Positions 1 to 13,500 of a stretch of DNA of 64,000 nucleotides are shown one piece after another. The stretch is from the NCBI RefSeq assembly GCF_022539315.1, contig NC_066337.1, positions 1,798,001-1,862,000 on the forward strand, in the 5' to 3' direction. A program made the translations under genes and the position numbers. Each line of letters starts with the position of its first letter. Within the stretch, counting starts at the first letter, position 1. Under the pieces are notes generated by a model, which saw only the letters and a list, made by a program, of their open reading frames with translations, was not told the origin of the DNA and did not search any database. The DNA is from Serinus canaria (taxonomy: Eukaryota > Chordata > Aves > Passeriformes > Fringillidae).

Positions 1-3000
1 TGATTTGCTATGAAGAGTCTGGAAATTTCCTCCTATGTGGTGAAGCTGTGGCTGTGGCATCCATCTTCCTTTGGGAAGGTGTCTCCAGGAATTGCCAGCC
101 TGATGTTGGATGTCCAAACAGAAATCCTGTTCGGCAGAGCAGGATATGTCTGAGCGAGTGAGAACAGGGCACAGTCAGGTGAACCTGGCGGAAATTTCTC
201 CCTGGTCCCTGTGATGAAACTTAACTCCTTTCCTATCAGTTGCTCGTGTTTGAACTGGTTCTGCTGGGAACAGCTGCCATGGCCCCGATTTGCAGGAGGA
301 GGTTTGGGCTCTGACTCATGACCTGCCACTGTGAGGGTGCTGCCCCAAGTGCCCCCAGCCCTGGGCAGGGGTCCCTGCTGCTGGCAGGGCTGAGCTGGCA
401 GCCTGGGCTTGGCTGCAGTGAGTGAAGCAGGAGGGCTGCAGGAGCCAAACCCTCAGGCCAGAGCTTCATGATGATTGCTGCCTCCCTCCCTTGGATCAGT
501 GCTCTCCTTCGCTCTGCTGGCGCGAGGAAGGAGGCGGGAAGCTACACCGGTGCTGGGTTGTGCAACACCACTGAGCAAAGCCAACCCAAAGCCTCCCTCT
601 CTTTTCCCCGTGTTCCACTACCCCTCTCCTTGCCTGGGAGCCAGGTTGGTTTGTTGTAGCAAACCTGGCCTGACCAACACAATTTTTTCATTTCTTTTTC
701 TGCTGAGCTGCTGCTTTTATCTGGGCCTGAGGCAAAGGGGCTCCTTTTGCTAAGCAATATTGTCAGTTGTGTCAGGATTCCTTCCCTCGAGGTGAAGAAG
801 TGCAGAAGTGTGTGTTTGCCAGAGAGCTCGGACTTCAATTTTGAAACCAGGTTTGGTCTTTTGAGCATGGGGGAAGGGAGGGGAGGAGAGCAGTAAAACT
901 GAATTACTGTAAGGCTGGAGGATGGATTGTGTGAAGGCTTGTTTTAATCGGGGGAGGAAAGGCCGGGGTCTTTCCTGCTCTCTCCCTCAGCTGTCCCTGG
1001 TTAGCTGGTTTGCTTTTTAATAAGCATTGTTCTGCCTGGAGCCTTGGTCCAGCAGCAGGGAGTGTTGGCATTGCCTGTGACAGCGTGTGGACAGCTGTAA
1101 CAAGGGGGGAAGCAGTGACTTGGAGTGCAGGGCAGCACTTTTGTTTAGAAAGCAGAGCCCAGATGGGTCTGTTGCTCCAGTCTGAGCGCAGTTCCAGCAC
1201 GGTGAATTCTAAGGTGCTAAACGACTGTGCTGCAACACAGGCTCGGCTCTCCGCTTCCAGTGCACCTCCCATATCCTGCAGCCATGAGTTCACAGGCTCC
1301 TAATTGCCTATGATGTAAGACAGCAGTAGATGAGGTTGCTGTAAATTCTGGCTGCAGGTGTGGATTTAATGGCTGTGCTTCCCTTTAAGGGCTCACGGAT
1401 AGCATGGATCCCTGCAAGTTACAACAGAGCGAGTTGGACTCGGGCTAGCACAGCTAAAAGAGCCCATTTGTCTGCGTTTTTTAGAGCTGTTGCTTGCTGG
1501 AGGCTACTAAAGGACGAGGTGTCAGTGTTCATCTGGAATTGCCTGAGGAATGAGCTCGCTATCCTCTAACAGAGCTCAGCCATGGTTCCAGTTCTCTCAG
1601 GGCTAAACCACGCAGGTGAGAGAGTGCCACTGGAACGGGACCTTTAGGCAGCCTGTGTGGACACAAACACCTTTGTCTGAGAGTATGACAGCTTTTTCTG
1701 ATGTCCAGAGCGAGACTGTGGTTCTTCTAGTCCTTTTTGTTTTTTATTCATGCTGGATTCTGGTTTTAGAAACCACAGACAAATTATAATCATGGGTGAT
1801 GGTCCTTGACATGCACAATGCAAACTTTTTGGAGGGAAAAAACCACCCCCTGAGGCAGTTACTCCAGCTTGATGTGGTGTGTGCACCTGTAGCTCAGATA
1901 ATTAGGATGGTGAGTTCCCTAGCTCCCTTGAGAAAAGGGGCATGGCTCACTTGGAGTTTGGTTTTGTATCTTTTTCTTCATTTTTGCACACGTTCTTGCA
2001 GTCCAGGGTTTATTCAACATACCAGGGTGGTGCTTCATGAGTTGAGCTGAGGCCTCACGCTGTTCAAGTGCTAAGTTCCTGTACTTGGATGTCCATTCCC
2101 AGCCCCTCCTTTGGGCTCGTGATGCAGGACTGCATGGGGAGCTGAAACTGCTCCCTCATCCAGGTGAAAACTGAACCTCATTTTTTCTCTGGCTGAGTTT
2201 TCAGCTGGATCTGCCAGCAGATCTGACTCACTTGCTGGCCGCAGGATCCCTGGTGCAGATAGGAGAATGCAAGCCAGGTCCTGAAGGAAGGTGTTGCTGC
2301 CCTCCTCAGCAGCAGCCCATCTTTAAATTGGCTGAAAAACTGGTTGCGAAATCTCATTCTTGCTAAAAACCAGAGCTGGAGAAGTAAAGCAGGCGCCTCT
2401 CTCCCAGGCTGAGGCCAGCCCTGAGGAAGGAGGGGAGGGGAGGGGGTGTTGGCCCAAGGACCCTTGGAGAGACATGACTGAAGGCAGCAGAGCTGTCACA
2501 GGTGTCCCTTCAGTGGAGTGGCACAGGTGTCGAGCTAAATGTGGGGAAGAAAATGGAAATATGAGGCAAAGTAGTGCCAAAGCAGGAGAGATAAAGATGG
2601 GGGAGATCTGAGGGGGCCTGGAAGAGCAAAGGGTGAGAATTTTGTATGTATTTGGCCTACTGTGATGGAACTGTTAAACTAATGATACCCTTAGCTCCCT
2701 TGGGGGCTGAAAGGCCTGATTTAGGCATTTAAGCATAATTGCAGCCCAGCAGAACTATGTATCAGGCTAATGCTCTGTTCTCTGGCTTCCCCGAGGCCAG
2801 AGGAGGCAGGAGCCATTCCCACTTCATTAGTGTGGCAGCAGGGGGACTGTCTCTGCTCCTTTGCTGAAGTTAATAATAAAATTAAACTAATTGTTATGCC
2901 TGTTTGTGGAGAAGAAAGTGTGGCTTCTGGGATGATTTATTTATTTTTCTCCTGATGCCTGTCTTGCTGTGACCAGTGTTGGAATGGAAGGATGGGAGCC

Positions 3001-3744
3001 CCAGCTCTCCCCCTGGGAGCACAGATGTGTCTCTGGAGCAGAGTCGTGATTTGGGAGTGTTTTCATCCGTGTGTGCTGAGGCACAGTACACAAACTGTTA
3101 AATCTCCTTCCCTCAGCTCCCATATCCATTCCTCCAGTCCATGCCAAAGCATGCGTTCTTCTATCAAGACCATATGTACGCCAGGACCAAAGTTCTAAAG
3201 TCAAGGTGTTTTTGAAATATTGGAGTGTAAATTAAGTATCTGAGTAATCTTAACTGTCTTCTAAAAAAAAAAAATCTCTATCAGCCTCACATATAACTCA
3301 AAAGATTAATGGAAGGCTAAACTTTGATCCAAGTCCAACAGCTGATACCAACCTTGAGACTTTCCAGGCCTGAAATCAAAATAGAAAAATCCAATAAAAA
3401 ATACCTCCTTCTCCATCTTTCAGGCACACAGCCTCTTGGCCATGGTTTGGGCTAATACTGCTATTCTTCCTCAGTTTTGCTTAACCTCTTCTTGTGTCAC
3501 CTTTGTCCTGTGCCACTGGACCTTACCTAGAGCATTTTGAGTAAATTAATGATGATATTTCGGATTTTTTATAGCTTGGTAGGAAACACATCTGCCTGAT
3601 TATTGAGAGACCAGCAGGCTGTGGGATCCCCTGTCCTCTCTGGGGCTCAGTCACTGTCTTGTTTGCTCAGCACTGTTTGTTTTTCCTGCCATCTGCCACC
3701 CGAGCAAACACTTGCTCTGTATTTTGACAAAAATATCAACTTTC

Positions 3745-3783
3745 AGGTCTTTAAGGTCCCTTCCAATTCAAGCCATTCTGTGA
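3745..3783 (+). mobile_element. CR1 LINE 3'-tail remnant
   Basis: The stretch reads like the extreme 3' end of avian CR1 (a 'TTTAAGGTCCCTTCCAA' block followed by 'CCATTCTGTGA'). Nothing recognisable precedes it, so this is a very short 5'-truncated copy. Confidence 0.55.
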
Positions 3784-5159
3784 ACAGTGATGTGCCATTA
3801 GTAATTGATGCACAACTGATAAGGGACTTCAGCCCCAGAGTTGTTCTTTGGATTCATCACTCATTCATGGGGGGTTAAATTGTGTGAAGCAAGAAAAAAG
3901 CTCCATGCAAGGCTGCTTATAAAAAGATATGTTACCTAAAAAAAGGTAAAAATACCAATTGAATCCTTAGGTGGGAATTGGCATAGGAAGCACTTGGATC
4001 TGGCCTAGCATTGGTGGATGTGGGTGCCAGGCATGGGTATGGACAGAAACGTGGAGGCATTACAGAAATCCAAGCTGAGGATTGCAAAGTTTGAACAACT
4101 GTAATTCCTCTCCTTTATTCAGGAGATCCTTATCCTTCTGATAAGGATCTGGAGGGTGCACTTTCATTTGTTTAAAATGCAATAAATAAATATGAACAGA
4201 ACATCAAAGGATGCTTTTTCTTGTAATTTTTGATTGCCTCTCCCCTCAGTGTTTCTGTGGATTCTTTGGCGTCCGTTTCATTGTGTTTTGACCCGTTTGT
4301 GTCTCTCACGTTTGGTTTATAGGGTTACTATCAGCAAACTGATTTTTCTGGGGTTTTCCCTTTCACGTTTTTTTTTTTTTGGGGCATTAAGAAAATCCCG
4401 GGTGTATGGGACTGTTCGGCGTGTTTCCTAAAAGCACATGCAAAATCCCTTTGAAGAACGTAATTTTATTGCTTACGCTCACAAAATCCTCTCTTTGGTG
4501 ATGCCATAATTCCAACACAAATGCTTAATTACGGTATTTTTTTACAAAATCCCCAACCCTCTAGCTGCCTGGCTCCTTATCTCCAGCACTCGGCTTCCTG
4601 TGATTTAGTAGCACACAAACTGCAGCTCCAGTGCTCGAGGTGTAGAAGGGTAAAACGGGAGCATTTGAATGTTTTCTGCCCAAGCTGTGATTACAGCCCG
4701 GCGTTTCCCGGCGCTCGAGCCTTCTCTTCGGAGTGTAATTAGGAACACATTGATTCTTATTGCAGCTGGCAGCTGCTCGCTATTGCCTTTTTCAGCTTCT
4801 GACCCCCATAGTCCCGCTGACCTTTCCTGGGGTTAGTCGTAGGCCCTTTTCATTGTGATGGGCTCGAAGTGGCTCATGTGGAGTTGATTATTTCCTTGCT
4901 TGTCTGGCCTTTTTGGTGCCATAACTCCAAGTCACTTCCATTTTTTTCCCCTGCTTTTGGCTGACCACAGTGAAAGGAAATGCTTTTGCTGGCGACAGGA
5001 TCGGTTTGCACGCTTGACTGACTCGATTGAGACCCTGAAAGGGGGGGAGGGGGAGGGTAATGAACACTGTAGGTGCTGCATTTGCTTTTTAAAGGTTGAT
5101 GTTAATGATTGAGTGGTCATTAGGCATTCATAAAAATGAGGCTTCGGCCGGCTCCGTTG

Positions 5160-5640
5160 CCTTTTGGCACTCCGAGCCGCGCGGGTTGGCATTAGGAGCG
5201 CGTCTGTCGCATCCCGCGGGCAGCGCTGGCTTTGGGAGCGGCGCGGTGGGTGCGGAGCGCTGCGCTGTCACCTGCGCTGTCCCGGCTCCGCCGGGCTGTC
5301 CCACCTCCGGAGCGCTGCGCTGTCACCTGCGCTGTCCCGGCTCCGCCGGGCTGTCCCACCTCCGGAGCGCTGCGCTGTCACCTGCGCTGTCCCGGCTCCG
5401 CCGGGCTGTCCCACCTCCGGAGCGCTGCGCTGTCACCTGCGCTGTCCCAGCCCCGCAGCGCTCCGCTGTCACCTGTCCCGGCCCCACCGGGCTGTCCCGG
5501 CCCCACCGGGCTGTCCCGGCCCCGCAGCGCCGGGAATAACCCGGGCAGGTTCGCCCGTGAAGCCGCGGGCAGGCTGCCGGTGGCTGCCGGGCTGGAGCCC
5601 GCTCCTCCCAGCCCCAAAAGCTAATGAAGGCTATGTGCCA
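5160..5640. promoter_or_regulatory. CpG-rich patch, candidate CDON promoter or first-exon region
   Basis: Base composition changes abruptly from AT-rich flanks to very GC- and CpG-rich sequence here, the only such patch in the 10 kb before the CDON start codon. In birds such patches often mark promoters, and CDON normally has a non-coding first exon, so this is a reasonable candidate. Most of the GC content comes from the embedded tandem repeat, however, so the patch could be a minisatellite with no promoter role. No TATA box or defined start site is visible. Confidence 0.35.
5254..5535. repeat. 55-bp GC-rich minisatellite
   Basis: A 55-bp unit starting GGAGCGCTGCGCTGTCACCT begins at 5254, 5309 and 5364, essentially identical in all three copies. 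A partial fourth copy starts at 5419. It then breaks into a shorter unit built on CCCCACCGGGCTGTCCCGG that occurs twice before 5535. Several frames stay open through it only because the repeat lacks stop codons. Confidence 0.9.
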
Positions 5641-8600
5641 GCTGTTACACTCATTTTGCCAGACCCCAGGAGGACAGCATGAAGACAGTCAGTGATCAAA
5701 GGCTCTGGAGATCACTGAGGAGCCGAGCGGCAGGAATGTCTGATTGCTTTCTCTTGGAATGCCACAGGCTTCAATACCTCCTTTTTTTCTTTTTTTTTTT
5801 TTTTTAAGGTGTCTTGGTGTGAGATTTAATGATCTAACTCAGCTTGCTCACGCTGAAGCCAAAGTATTTTACTTAATTCAAGGGGATTCATTTGCTCTAA
5901 ATTTAGGTGGTTTGAAAATTCGTGGGGTTTGTTGTACTGATAGCAAGTTAAAATGAAATTTTTCTTGGTAATTCTAATAAATTACCTGGGGGAAAAAAAC
6001 CAATTTGCTGAACTTTGGGTGTTAAATCATATACGGCATTATAAAGTTATGAGGTCGGATAAATCAATTTTGAGTTGATGCTGTTTAGGAAAAATGGGAA
6101 ATCTGTGTATCCAAAGCTGGTACACTCCAGAGGGCTGTCACTCACAGTGCAGCTGGTGGGCAGTGCCGTCCCAGAGGTTCAGTCACTTTTTCCTTGGGCT
6201 TCTTAGCAAAGGCTGTCAGCTCCTGGAGGCAGAGTGGGCAACCTGAATAACTCCCTCTGTTCCCGAGCATGCTGTTTCCTTCCTCCTCCTTCTGCTCTAC
6301 CCAACATTTATAGGACTTGGAGCACTTGGGTAGTGCAGAAACCCTTCCTCATTTAGCTGTTCCTCGTGGAACAGCTCACTGAAGGTTGGGAGAGTGTTGG
6401 AGCAGGGAGTGATGGAGCAGGAGTGCATCAACACATTGAGGTGGAGTGGTGGCTGTTGGGAAGGGAGGTCCTGGTGGTGTCCTGCCAGCTGGTCTGAGAA
6501 GGCAGGAAGATGATTCAGGGAGCTAAACCAAAATGGGGATGAGATAATGCTCTTTTCATAGTGACTGCCCTCAGCTGCAAGGGTGGAGAGGAGAAGTTTA
6601 TGGTCCAGTAAATAAGTGGTGCAGGATCTCAGCTGTGATTGGAAGAACATGGGAGCTTGGCACCATGGGAATGCATGGAAAACAGCATTTTGTCATCTTT
6701 TAGAGTGTGAAGCCTTATTTGGGGGCAAACTTGGGTAGGAGTGAGTTCATTTGGAGGTGAGGGTTAAGTTACAGTGCCAGGACCGGGCCTGTGGGGCTGT
6801 GCATTGAACACCACTGGTTTCTGGAGAAGCAGTGACAAACATGAAGCTTTGGGAAGGGACAGGAGGGTCACTGCCAGGGCTGCAGAAATCCCAGCTGCTC
6901 TGGTGCCTGTGCCTCCCCATCTTGGCTCAGTATGGTGCTTCACTGAGCCCGTGGGTTGCTCTGTGGTCCAGGGTGACCCATGTCCATCCTGCTGAGGTCT
7001 GCAGGCCACACCAGCTGTGTGCCAGCTGCCCTGCAGCATCCTGTGTGCCAGGCTGATGTGCCATTCTGGTTTTGGGGACAGCCCTGCTCCCATGCTGGGG
7101 AAACACTGTTGAACTGTGCCTTCCCCTCTGTTTGCTGCAGTTAGAGGTGATGGTTTATTTTCTTGTCTGTGCACAGCATTCCAGAGGTTGTGGGGCTGAA
7201 ACTGGGAGCTGCTGGGCTCCTGTGCCCACAGCTCTGTGCTGAGGGGTTCCTTTCATAAAGGGTCTGTGAGAAATGAGGCACACAGCTAGAGTTGTGTCAT
7301 GTGCAGAAATACTTCATCTTGCTAATTGAGTCCAGAAGTAGCAGGCACACGTTTCTGGGTGCCTCTGTGTGTGCAGCATGCTTCCCAGGGGCAGGCATCC
7401 ACTGAAATGGTCAGGATGACCCCTCCCCCTGACACAGGTCTGTTATCTTCCTTGTTTCCCTTGATCCATGAGCAATAACCTACTTTAGAGCTGACAAGGA
7501 GGTCAAGTGCTGCATGAAGATAACTGGAGGATGACTTTAGGTGAAGAGGTCTGGGTGGAAGTAGGAGAAATGTGGCCTTTGCCATGCTGTACCTTTCTGC
7601 TGGGCTGGAGAGATGGCCAGTGAAAGTGAAACGTACGTTTTCCTGATCCACAAAAACTATTTCTGTCTCTATTCAACCTTGAATATTATTTATATTAATA
7701 ACTCCTCTTTTAGTTTAAAATGCTCAGACAGTGACACCTCTTACTAGACAGTGACACCTCTTCTATTTGATCCACCAGTGATGGAGGTACATCCTTCCAA
7801 TCTAGGAACAGTGAGCAGTGGGCAGAGTTGTTCTGAGCAGAGCTCATCTTGGAGTCTAGGGCACTAAAATGGAGTCACACCTAACTGAGATGCTCCTCTT
7901 TCAGACCCCAACAGGAACCCAGTGACTGGTATTTGCTGTCAAAATGTCCCAAATTTGCTGTCATAATAACCTCACAGGGTTATTGAAAAGATGGTAAAGG
8001 GGAAGAGTCATGTTTTTCCATCCCTAGAGCTTTTTTTAATACAATATTAAAGAGGCAGAGTTTCTCCATGGGATTTCTAAAGACCAAAAGCTATGAGCTG
8101 TGATCTTGCCCTCTTCTCTGTATTTATCAAGGAGCTTCTGTAGTGTCACCATCTGCAGAAGAAAAAGAAAGAAGCATTTTTGGGTTATGTTGTGTTGCTG
8201 GATCTTATCTTCCCCTGTGTTTCTAGATCTACCAGTGAGCAAGATTTCTGCCATCCCTTCAGAAGCCGAAGTTGAGAAGCTTCATTCAGATGCCAGAGTG
8301 TTGTTGCTGAGCAATCCTCCAGTTAAAGACAATATTTTTCCTTTTTTTTCCCCCCAGTCAGGGAACTTTGGTCTTTGTGGCTCACTCTGTGTACTCACTG
8401 CTTTGCAGTTGATCTTACCACTCCACAAGCCTGCAAAAGCCAAACTGGTAGGTCAAAAGAGGAGTAGCTGTTGACACTGGCAGTGAGGAACATGTAAGGA
8501 GAAAGATAAACAGAGGGAAATCAGAGCCTGGATAAAGTAGATCTCCAAAGATAAAGTTTAGTTAAAGATAATGAGCTGGCCTTGTTTGAAAAGACAGCTG

Positions 8601-9673
8601 CAAAATAACCCAGTAGCTCCATGTGCTGGGGTTAAAGTTGACCCAGAATATACGTTTCATTGCTTTTGATAAATAAATAGTGGAGGGAAGATTTGGCAAA
8701 AAGCAACATTGCCCCCAGCCCTCTTCAGCAAAGTGTTTGATGTTAACAAGTTCTCTGGGTGTTTACTTTGTCCTCTGCGTGCGCTGGTGGAGCGGCGCTC
8801 CTGCCCTTGAACCGAGGGAGAATTCAAATAAACCAACCCCTTCGGCACAGCTGGGCTCTTCTGCCATCTGTGGCTTTCCAGAACAGCCCTGGCTCGCCTT
8901 GGGAGCCAGCCTGGGCCACAGGATCGCTGGGTCTTCCCAGCAGCTGAAATAAATTTGCCGGATCAGATAAAACTGCCCAGAAACGGGAGCAGAACTTGAC
9001 AGCGTTTCTTGCCGCCCTCTCAAGCTGTCAGTGAAACCCAGAGTGCAGTTTGTGGGCAGAAGTGGCAGTGAGCAAACAGCTCCATAAAATCCAGAGTGAT
9101 TATTTAATTATGATTGGAGGCTTTTCCTGATGCTTCATTTGCATATATACTTTACAGTGATGCTGTGATGATAAAATATGGTTATTCTTAAATAAACCAC
9201 AGGAATAATTTTGCTGTTGTTATCTGGATCCAGCTTCTTGGAAAGCAACTAGCTCTATGAACACTCAATAAACTGGGACTTATTCCTACCAAGCATGTGT
9301 ATTGCTGCACTTGTTTCTGTGCTGAAGTAAACCTCCCAGTTATTGTGTGTGTGTTGGATACATGTTTACATATGCAGCTGATAGATGAGATGTTTAAAGT
9401 CTATGTGGAGTGTTATCAGCAGTGGAATTGTATGGCCAGGCTGATAAATGAAGTAACTGTGCTAAATGAGCTCAGATCTTATCCATCATAGCATTACACA
9501 AGGCCAGTTGGACATTTACATGAATGACAGCTGTGGATTTATTGTTTTCTTGGAGAAACCAGTGTTTGATTGAGACTCAAAGTGTCAGAAACACCATTCC
9601 TGAGACTCACCTCGGGCAAGTTCTGTTGCTGGTTCCATGATTTAGTTTGTATCTTGCTGGTTTAACAATTTAT

Positions 9674-9712
9674 TGTAGAGTCATTTAGTGTGGAAACGAC
9701 CTCTGGGATCAT
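9674..9712 (-). mobile_element. Possible CR1 3'-end remnant, reverse orientation
   Basis: A short match to the reverse complement of the CR1 3' end ('GAGTCATTTAGTGTGGAAA' then 'CTCTGGGATCAT'). It is old and brief, so this is a weak call. Confidence 0.35.
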
Positions 9713-10436
9713 ATTTAGTGTTTTGCTGGTTTAATGACACAGCTTTTATTTTTGATGATGAAAGTGAGATCTCACATAGCTGAATGGTCATGTGTAATGT
9801 GGCCAGGGAAAGGACTGCTCTCTCTAGAAGCAGGTATGGAGATAATAGTGGATATAATGCATGCCACAAAAGGATATAGGAGAAAGTACAATTTTTTGGG
9901 GAATATAAATGAGAACAAGACTAACATTAGTGTTTTTTCATTGCTATAGTTTGTCTGTAAAGCCCAGCAGAAGGACCAGCAGATGACAGGTCTCAGTGAG
10001 CAGGTTTAGAGCAATAGAGAGCGGTAACGACATCACAGCAGTAGATTCATAGAAACTTGTAAAACAAGTGCGGCCTGATGATAGATGGTCAAATGATTAT
10101 TGTTTGCAAACAATATTATCTCCAATAGATAAGCTGTTTACTTTGGACTCCAGCTCCTCTGGGTGGAACGGAGTCTAATTTATCAAGGCAGAGCGGTTCA
10201 ATGCGGATGCCTCATGCCTCAGCTGTGGAAAAACTCTTACATTAAGAATAGTACTTGGAACCACACTGAAGTTCAGCTCTAACTCACTTTTACAGATGGT
10301 TTCGATATTGCAAAGAATATTAGCTGTTTCCTGGTTGTGCTTTTTTTTTTCTTTAAACCCCAAACACTTTGTTGTAAGAGAGTTAAAAGACAAACTCCTG
10401 AAACTCACAGTAGACATGTGCCTGTTTGTTTTGTAG

Positions 10437-10497
10437 CTGTTTCCGTGCCTCATCTTAGTCTGGAGCTTTGGGCTTTCAATTTGGATAATCTGGCGCT
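10437..10497 (+). promoter_or_regulatory. CDON: CDON 5'UTR segment with upstream splice acceptor
   Basis: A pyrimidine-rich tract ending in TTTTGTAG lies just before 10437, consistent with a splice acceptor joining a non-coding first exon to the exon that carries the CDON start codon. A second possible acceptor (CATCTTAG) ends at about 10460. The choice between them cannot be settled from sequence alone. Confidence 0.5.
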
Positions 10498-10573
10498 ATG
10501 CATCCAGCCCCTGGGCGCTTCCAGGCACTGCTCCTCATTGCTGCCACCAGCCTTGTCACTGTCACCAGCAAAG
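10498..10573 (+). CDS. CDON: CDON coding exon 1 (start codon, signal peptide)
   Basis: The ATG at 10498 opens [20 protein letters not shown], a short N-terminus followed by a hydrophobic signal core. The MHP start matches the mammalian protein. The exon ends in phase 1 at a GTAAGG donor. Confidence 0.93.
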
Positions 10574-13500
10574 GTAAGGCCTTGCCCAAGCTGGGGACTT
10601 GAAAGTTTTGGGGTTGAGCTCAAACTTTGGAACAAACAACGCTTGGGAGTGCATTTCAAAGTGGCCAACTTTAATGGATATTGCCAATAAGCTGCTTTTA
10701 AGGAAGCATGGAGCACTGAGACACAGCCTTACACTCAATATGACTTTGCTTGTGAAAACTTGGCTCAGGAAAAGCGCCAGAACGTGGAAGACTCTGAGAT
10801 ACGTGGGTTTGTTCCTTAGGATCTCCATGGATTCAGCTGGACGCCGGTTCTGCTGCATGCAGTGCATCTTGTGTTCCCAGGGGTTGGGAGGGGCTTGGAT
10901 TTTCAGGGGGAGAGGGGAATCAGCCCTTTGAAATCCGAAAGCTGATGCGTGGCTGCAGTTGGAACAGCTCTGGTGTTAAAAAAAAGAAGAGGGATGGTTT
11001 TAATTGACACATCTGCTCTGTGTAGTCAGCTTGTCTTAACGTAACCACACAAAAAAGAAGCTTTTACTACTTTTAGCACTTCATAGCCAATCGTTATGAG
11101 CAAATGGGATAAATTTTATTTTTCAAGCAGTCATAGGAGATAAATTCCAGCTGCAGGGTCACTGCTACCAATTTTGCCTTTTACGCGAAGTGCAGCGTTG
11201 GTGTCAGAAGTGAGGGCAGGGGCAAAGATGAAAGTAGCAGTATGATTTCATAGCAATTGGTGGCAAGCAAACTGAAAGGTCAGTGCTTCCCTCTTATCCC
11301 TGGAAATTCAAACTGAAGTAATAGGAAAAACAGTTTTCTAATTAAAAGCTAAAAATGGACATCTGGAGTCCTGCGAAATGCTTGGATACCATTTTTATGG
11401 ATTTCATCTTTTTTTGTTAAGTGAAGCCACACTTTAATTTCCAGTTTTATTTTATGTTTATGCAGATAGTTTATGGTTCAGTTAAAAATGTGCAGTTTCT
11501 CATCTGAAACTCATAACCAGAGCTGGGATGGACTGACTTGAGAAGAAAAGCATGAACCCAGGGCCCCACCTATAAGAAAACTGTCTCTGACTTGGATGTC
11601 ATTTAATATCATCTTGACCCGTACTATCTGGAATTCCTTAGATCCTTTACAAAATAGAAGTTGTTTTTCCCCTGCCAATGTGTCTATTTTTAATTTAGCT
11701 TTTTCTCCTAATTTATATTACTAACCAATTAAGTATTACTGGTGTTAATTGCCTTTTGCTTGCTTCCTTCATGCAAAATCTTTAGTGGAGAATTCAATAG
11801 AAAACAAATGGAAATACTTCCCAGTGTTTCATTGGCCAGAATAGGAAAAAATCTTTTCCAACAAGCAGGAATTTTCTTTTGGCAAATAAATGGATTCTCA
11901 TAACCAAGTTCTGTGGAATTGAACCTTTTATTTATTAGCAGCTCTCTTCCTGTTTCTGTTCATCTTTACTCAGTAAAGATAATGGATGCCCAATTCATCA
12001 TCCTTGTCCTGATGAAGTCCATGTATTTGGAATTAGCAAGAGCCTTTGCTGTTCGTCCAGCTTTTTTTTATCCGGCTATTTTTAATTAGTTCTGCAGACT
12101 CGGAGACGGTTCTGTGTAAATACCTGGCAGGCTCCTGCCATTTCTAGCATTTTACAAGTCACGTCCGGGCCTGCTTCATATGGGACAGATCAGCTACAGC
12201 TGCATGTTCCTGTGCTCCATCTCTTCAGGTGACGGCTGCTCTTTTCCTCTGGATAAATCCAGTGGGATTGCAATTTTTGCTGGCCCTGGCAAGCGTGATG
12301 CCTGTACCTTGTGCACACTAGGGGATGTGCCTCCCCCTTACTGCACCTACCTGCATTTAATTGTTGCTACCCCCTTTGTGGGGTTTGAATCTTGACGTTT
12401 TCCCAGCATTTGAGAGTGAGCAGGAATCTCTACTGAGGTCGTCTTGCAAAGGAAAAGACAACACTTGCTTGGGTATCACTCAGAGTTTAGAGTCCCTTTA
12501 TATGGTGAGTCTTTCCTACCAGTCAATACGTTGTTAACCTCATCTCCTGTGTCCATGCAAAATTCTGGTCTCTAACTCAATATATGTATATTTTTCCTTT
12601 CAGATATAACTCCCCGTTTTATTTCTGAGCCCTCATCTACTGTCCAGAAGTCTGGTGAGCCCGTCCAACTCCATTGCTCTGCCGAGCCCTCCACAGCTCG
12701 CATTTCCTGGCTGTTTAATGGGGAGCCTCTGAGCAGCAGGGTGGGAGAGGTGGAGATGCAGGCAGGATCTTTGACAATCGTGTCCCTGAGCCCGGCGGCG
12801 TGCGGGCGCTATCAGTGCGTGGCGAGCAGTGGCGTGGGCGCCGTGCTGAGCCGGCCGGCCACCGTGTCCATGGGCAGTAAGTTCATCTGCATTTCTGTTC
12901 TTTGCTCCTTGCCAGTTCTCAGCTGGCTTGTATGGTTTGTTCTTTGACTTCATCAAAATGTTCTGGGTATTTTTCCTCAGCCAGTACATACAATATGATG
13001 GATTGTACGCTTCTTGCCTTTTTTTTTAATTACATCAACTGAGACCTGTCAGGTGATGCAGCTCTGGAACAGATTCCCCAGAAAGCTTGTGGGTCCCCAT
13101 CCTTGGAGGCTTTTAAAGCCTCAGCTACACCAAACCCCATACCTGATGGATTCAGTTGTGGTGTCAGCCTCATTTCGAGTTGAAGGACCTCAAGGGTCTC
13201 CTTCAGCAAACACAAATGTTACTCAATGAAATAATATTCATTTCCATGAATTGGCCTGAAAATACAAGATTCCCAAATGCTTCCCTTCACAAAGTATGTT
13301 CAAGGAGCAGCTGAGCTGCCATACCAATGTAGAAGTGTGCTTGAGAGTTGGGGAGAAATCTGTGGGAATTGTTGCCTGGGAAATAAAAGGGATCTGCAGA
13401 TTTTCATTTTCATTTGATTTGATCAAACCAGTGTTGATGTTCTTCAGGTGGGGACAGTCTTCTCACCTCTTAGGGACAGCTCCCCTTCTCTTAGCTGCAC

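Larger units (their letters stand above)
1..10436. other. Non-coding flank or 5' intron upstream of CDON coding start
   Basis: No open reading frame here has protein-like composition together with plausible splice sites. It is either the intergenic region before CDON or, if the CDON promoter lies further upstream, part of its first intron. It holds a CpG-rich minisatellite patch at about 5.16-5.6 kb, short CR1 tail remnants near 3.75 and 9.68 kb, and a two-copy 20-bp tandem near 7.72-7.77 kb. An AT-rich stretch at 9100-9160 contains an octamer-like ATTTGCAT. Otherwise I see nothing I can name. Confidence 0.6.

Noticed and set aside
5096..5682. Overlapping + strand open frames of 130-172 codons
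   Set aside because: They exist only because the 55-bp GC minisatellite lacks stops. The predicted proteins are the same repeat in several frames.
7719..7775. Two-copy 20-bp tandem (AGACAGTGACACCTCTT)
   Set aside because: Too short to be more than a minor slippage duplication.
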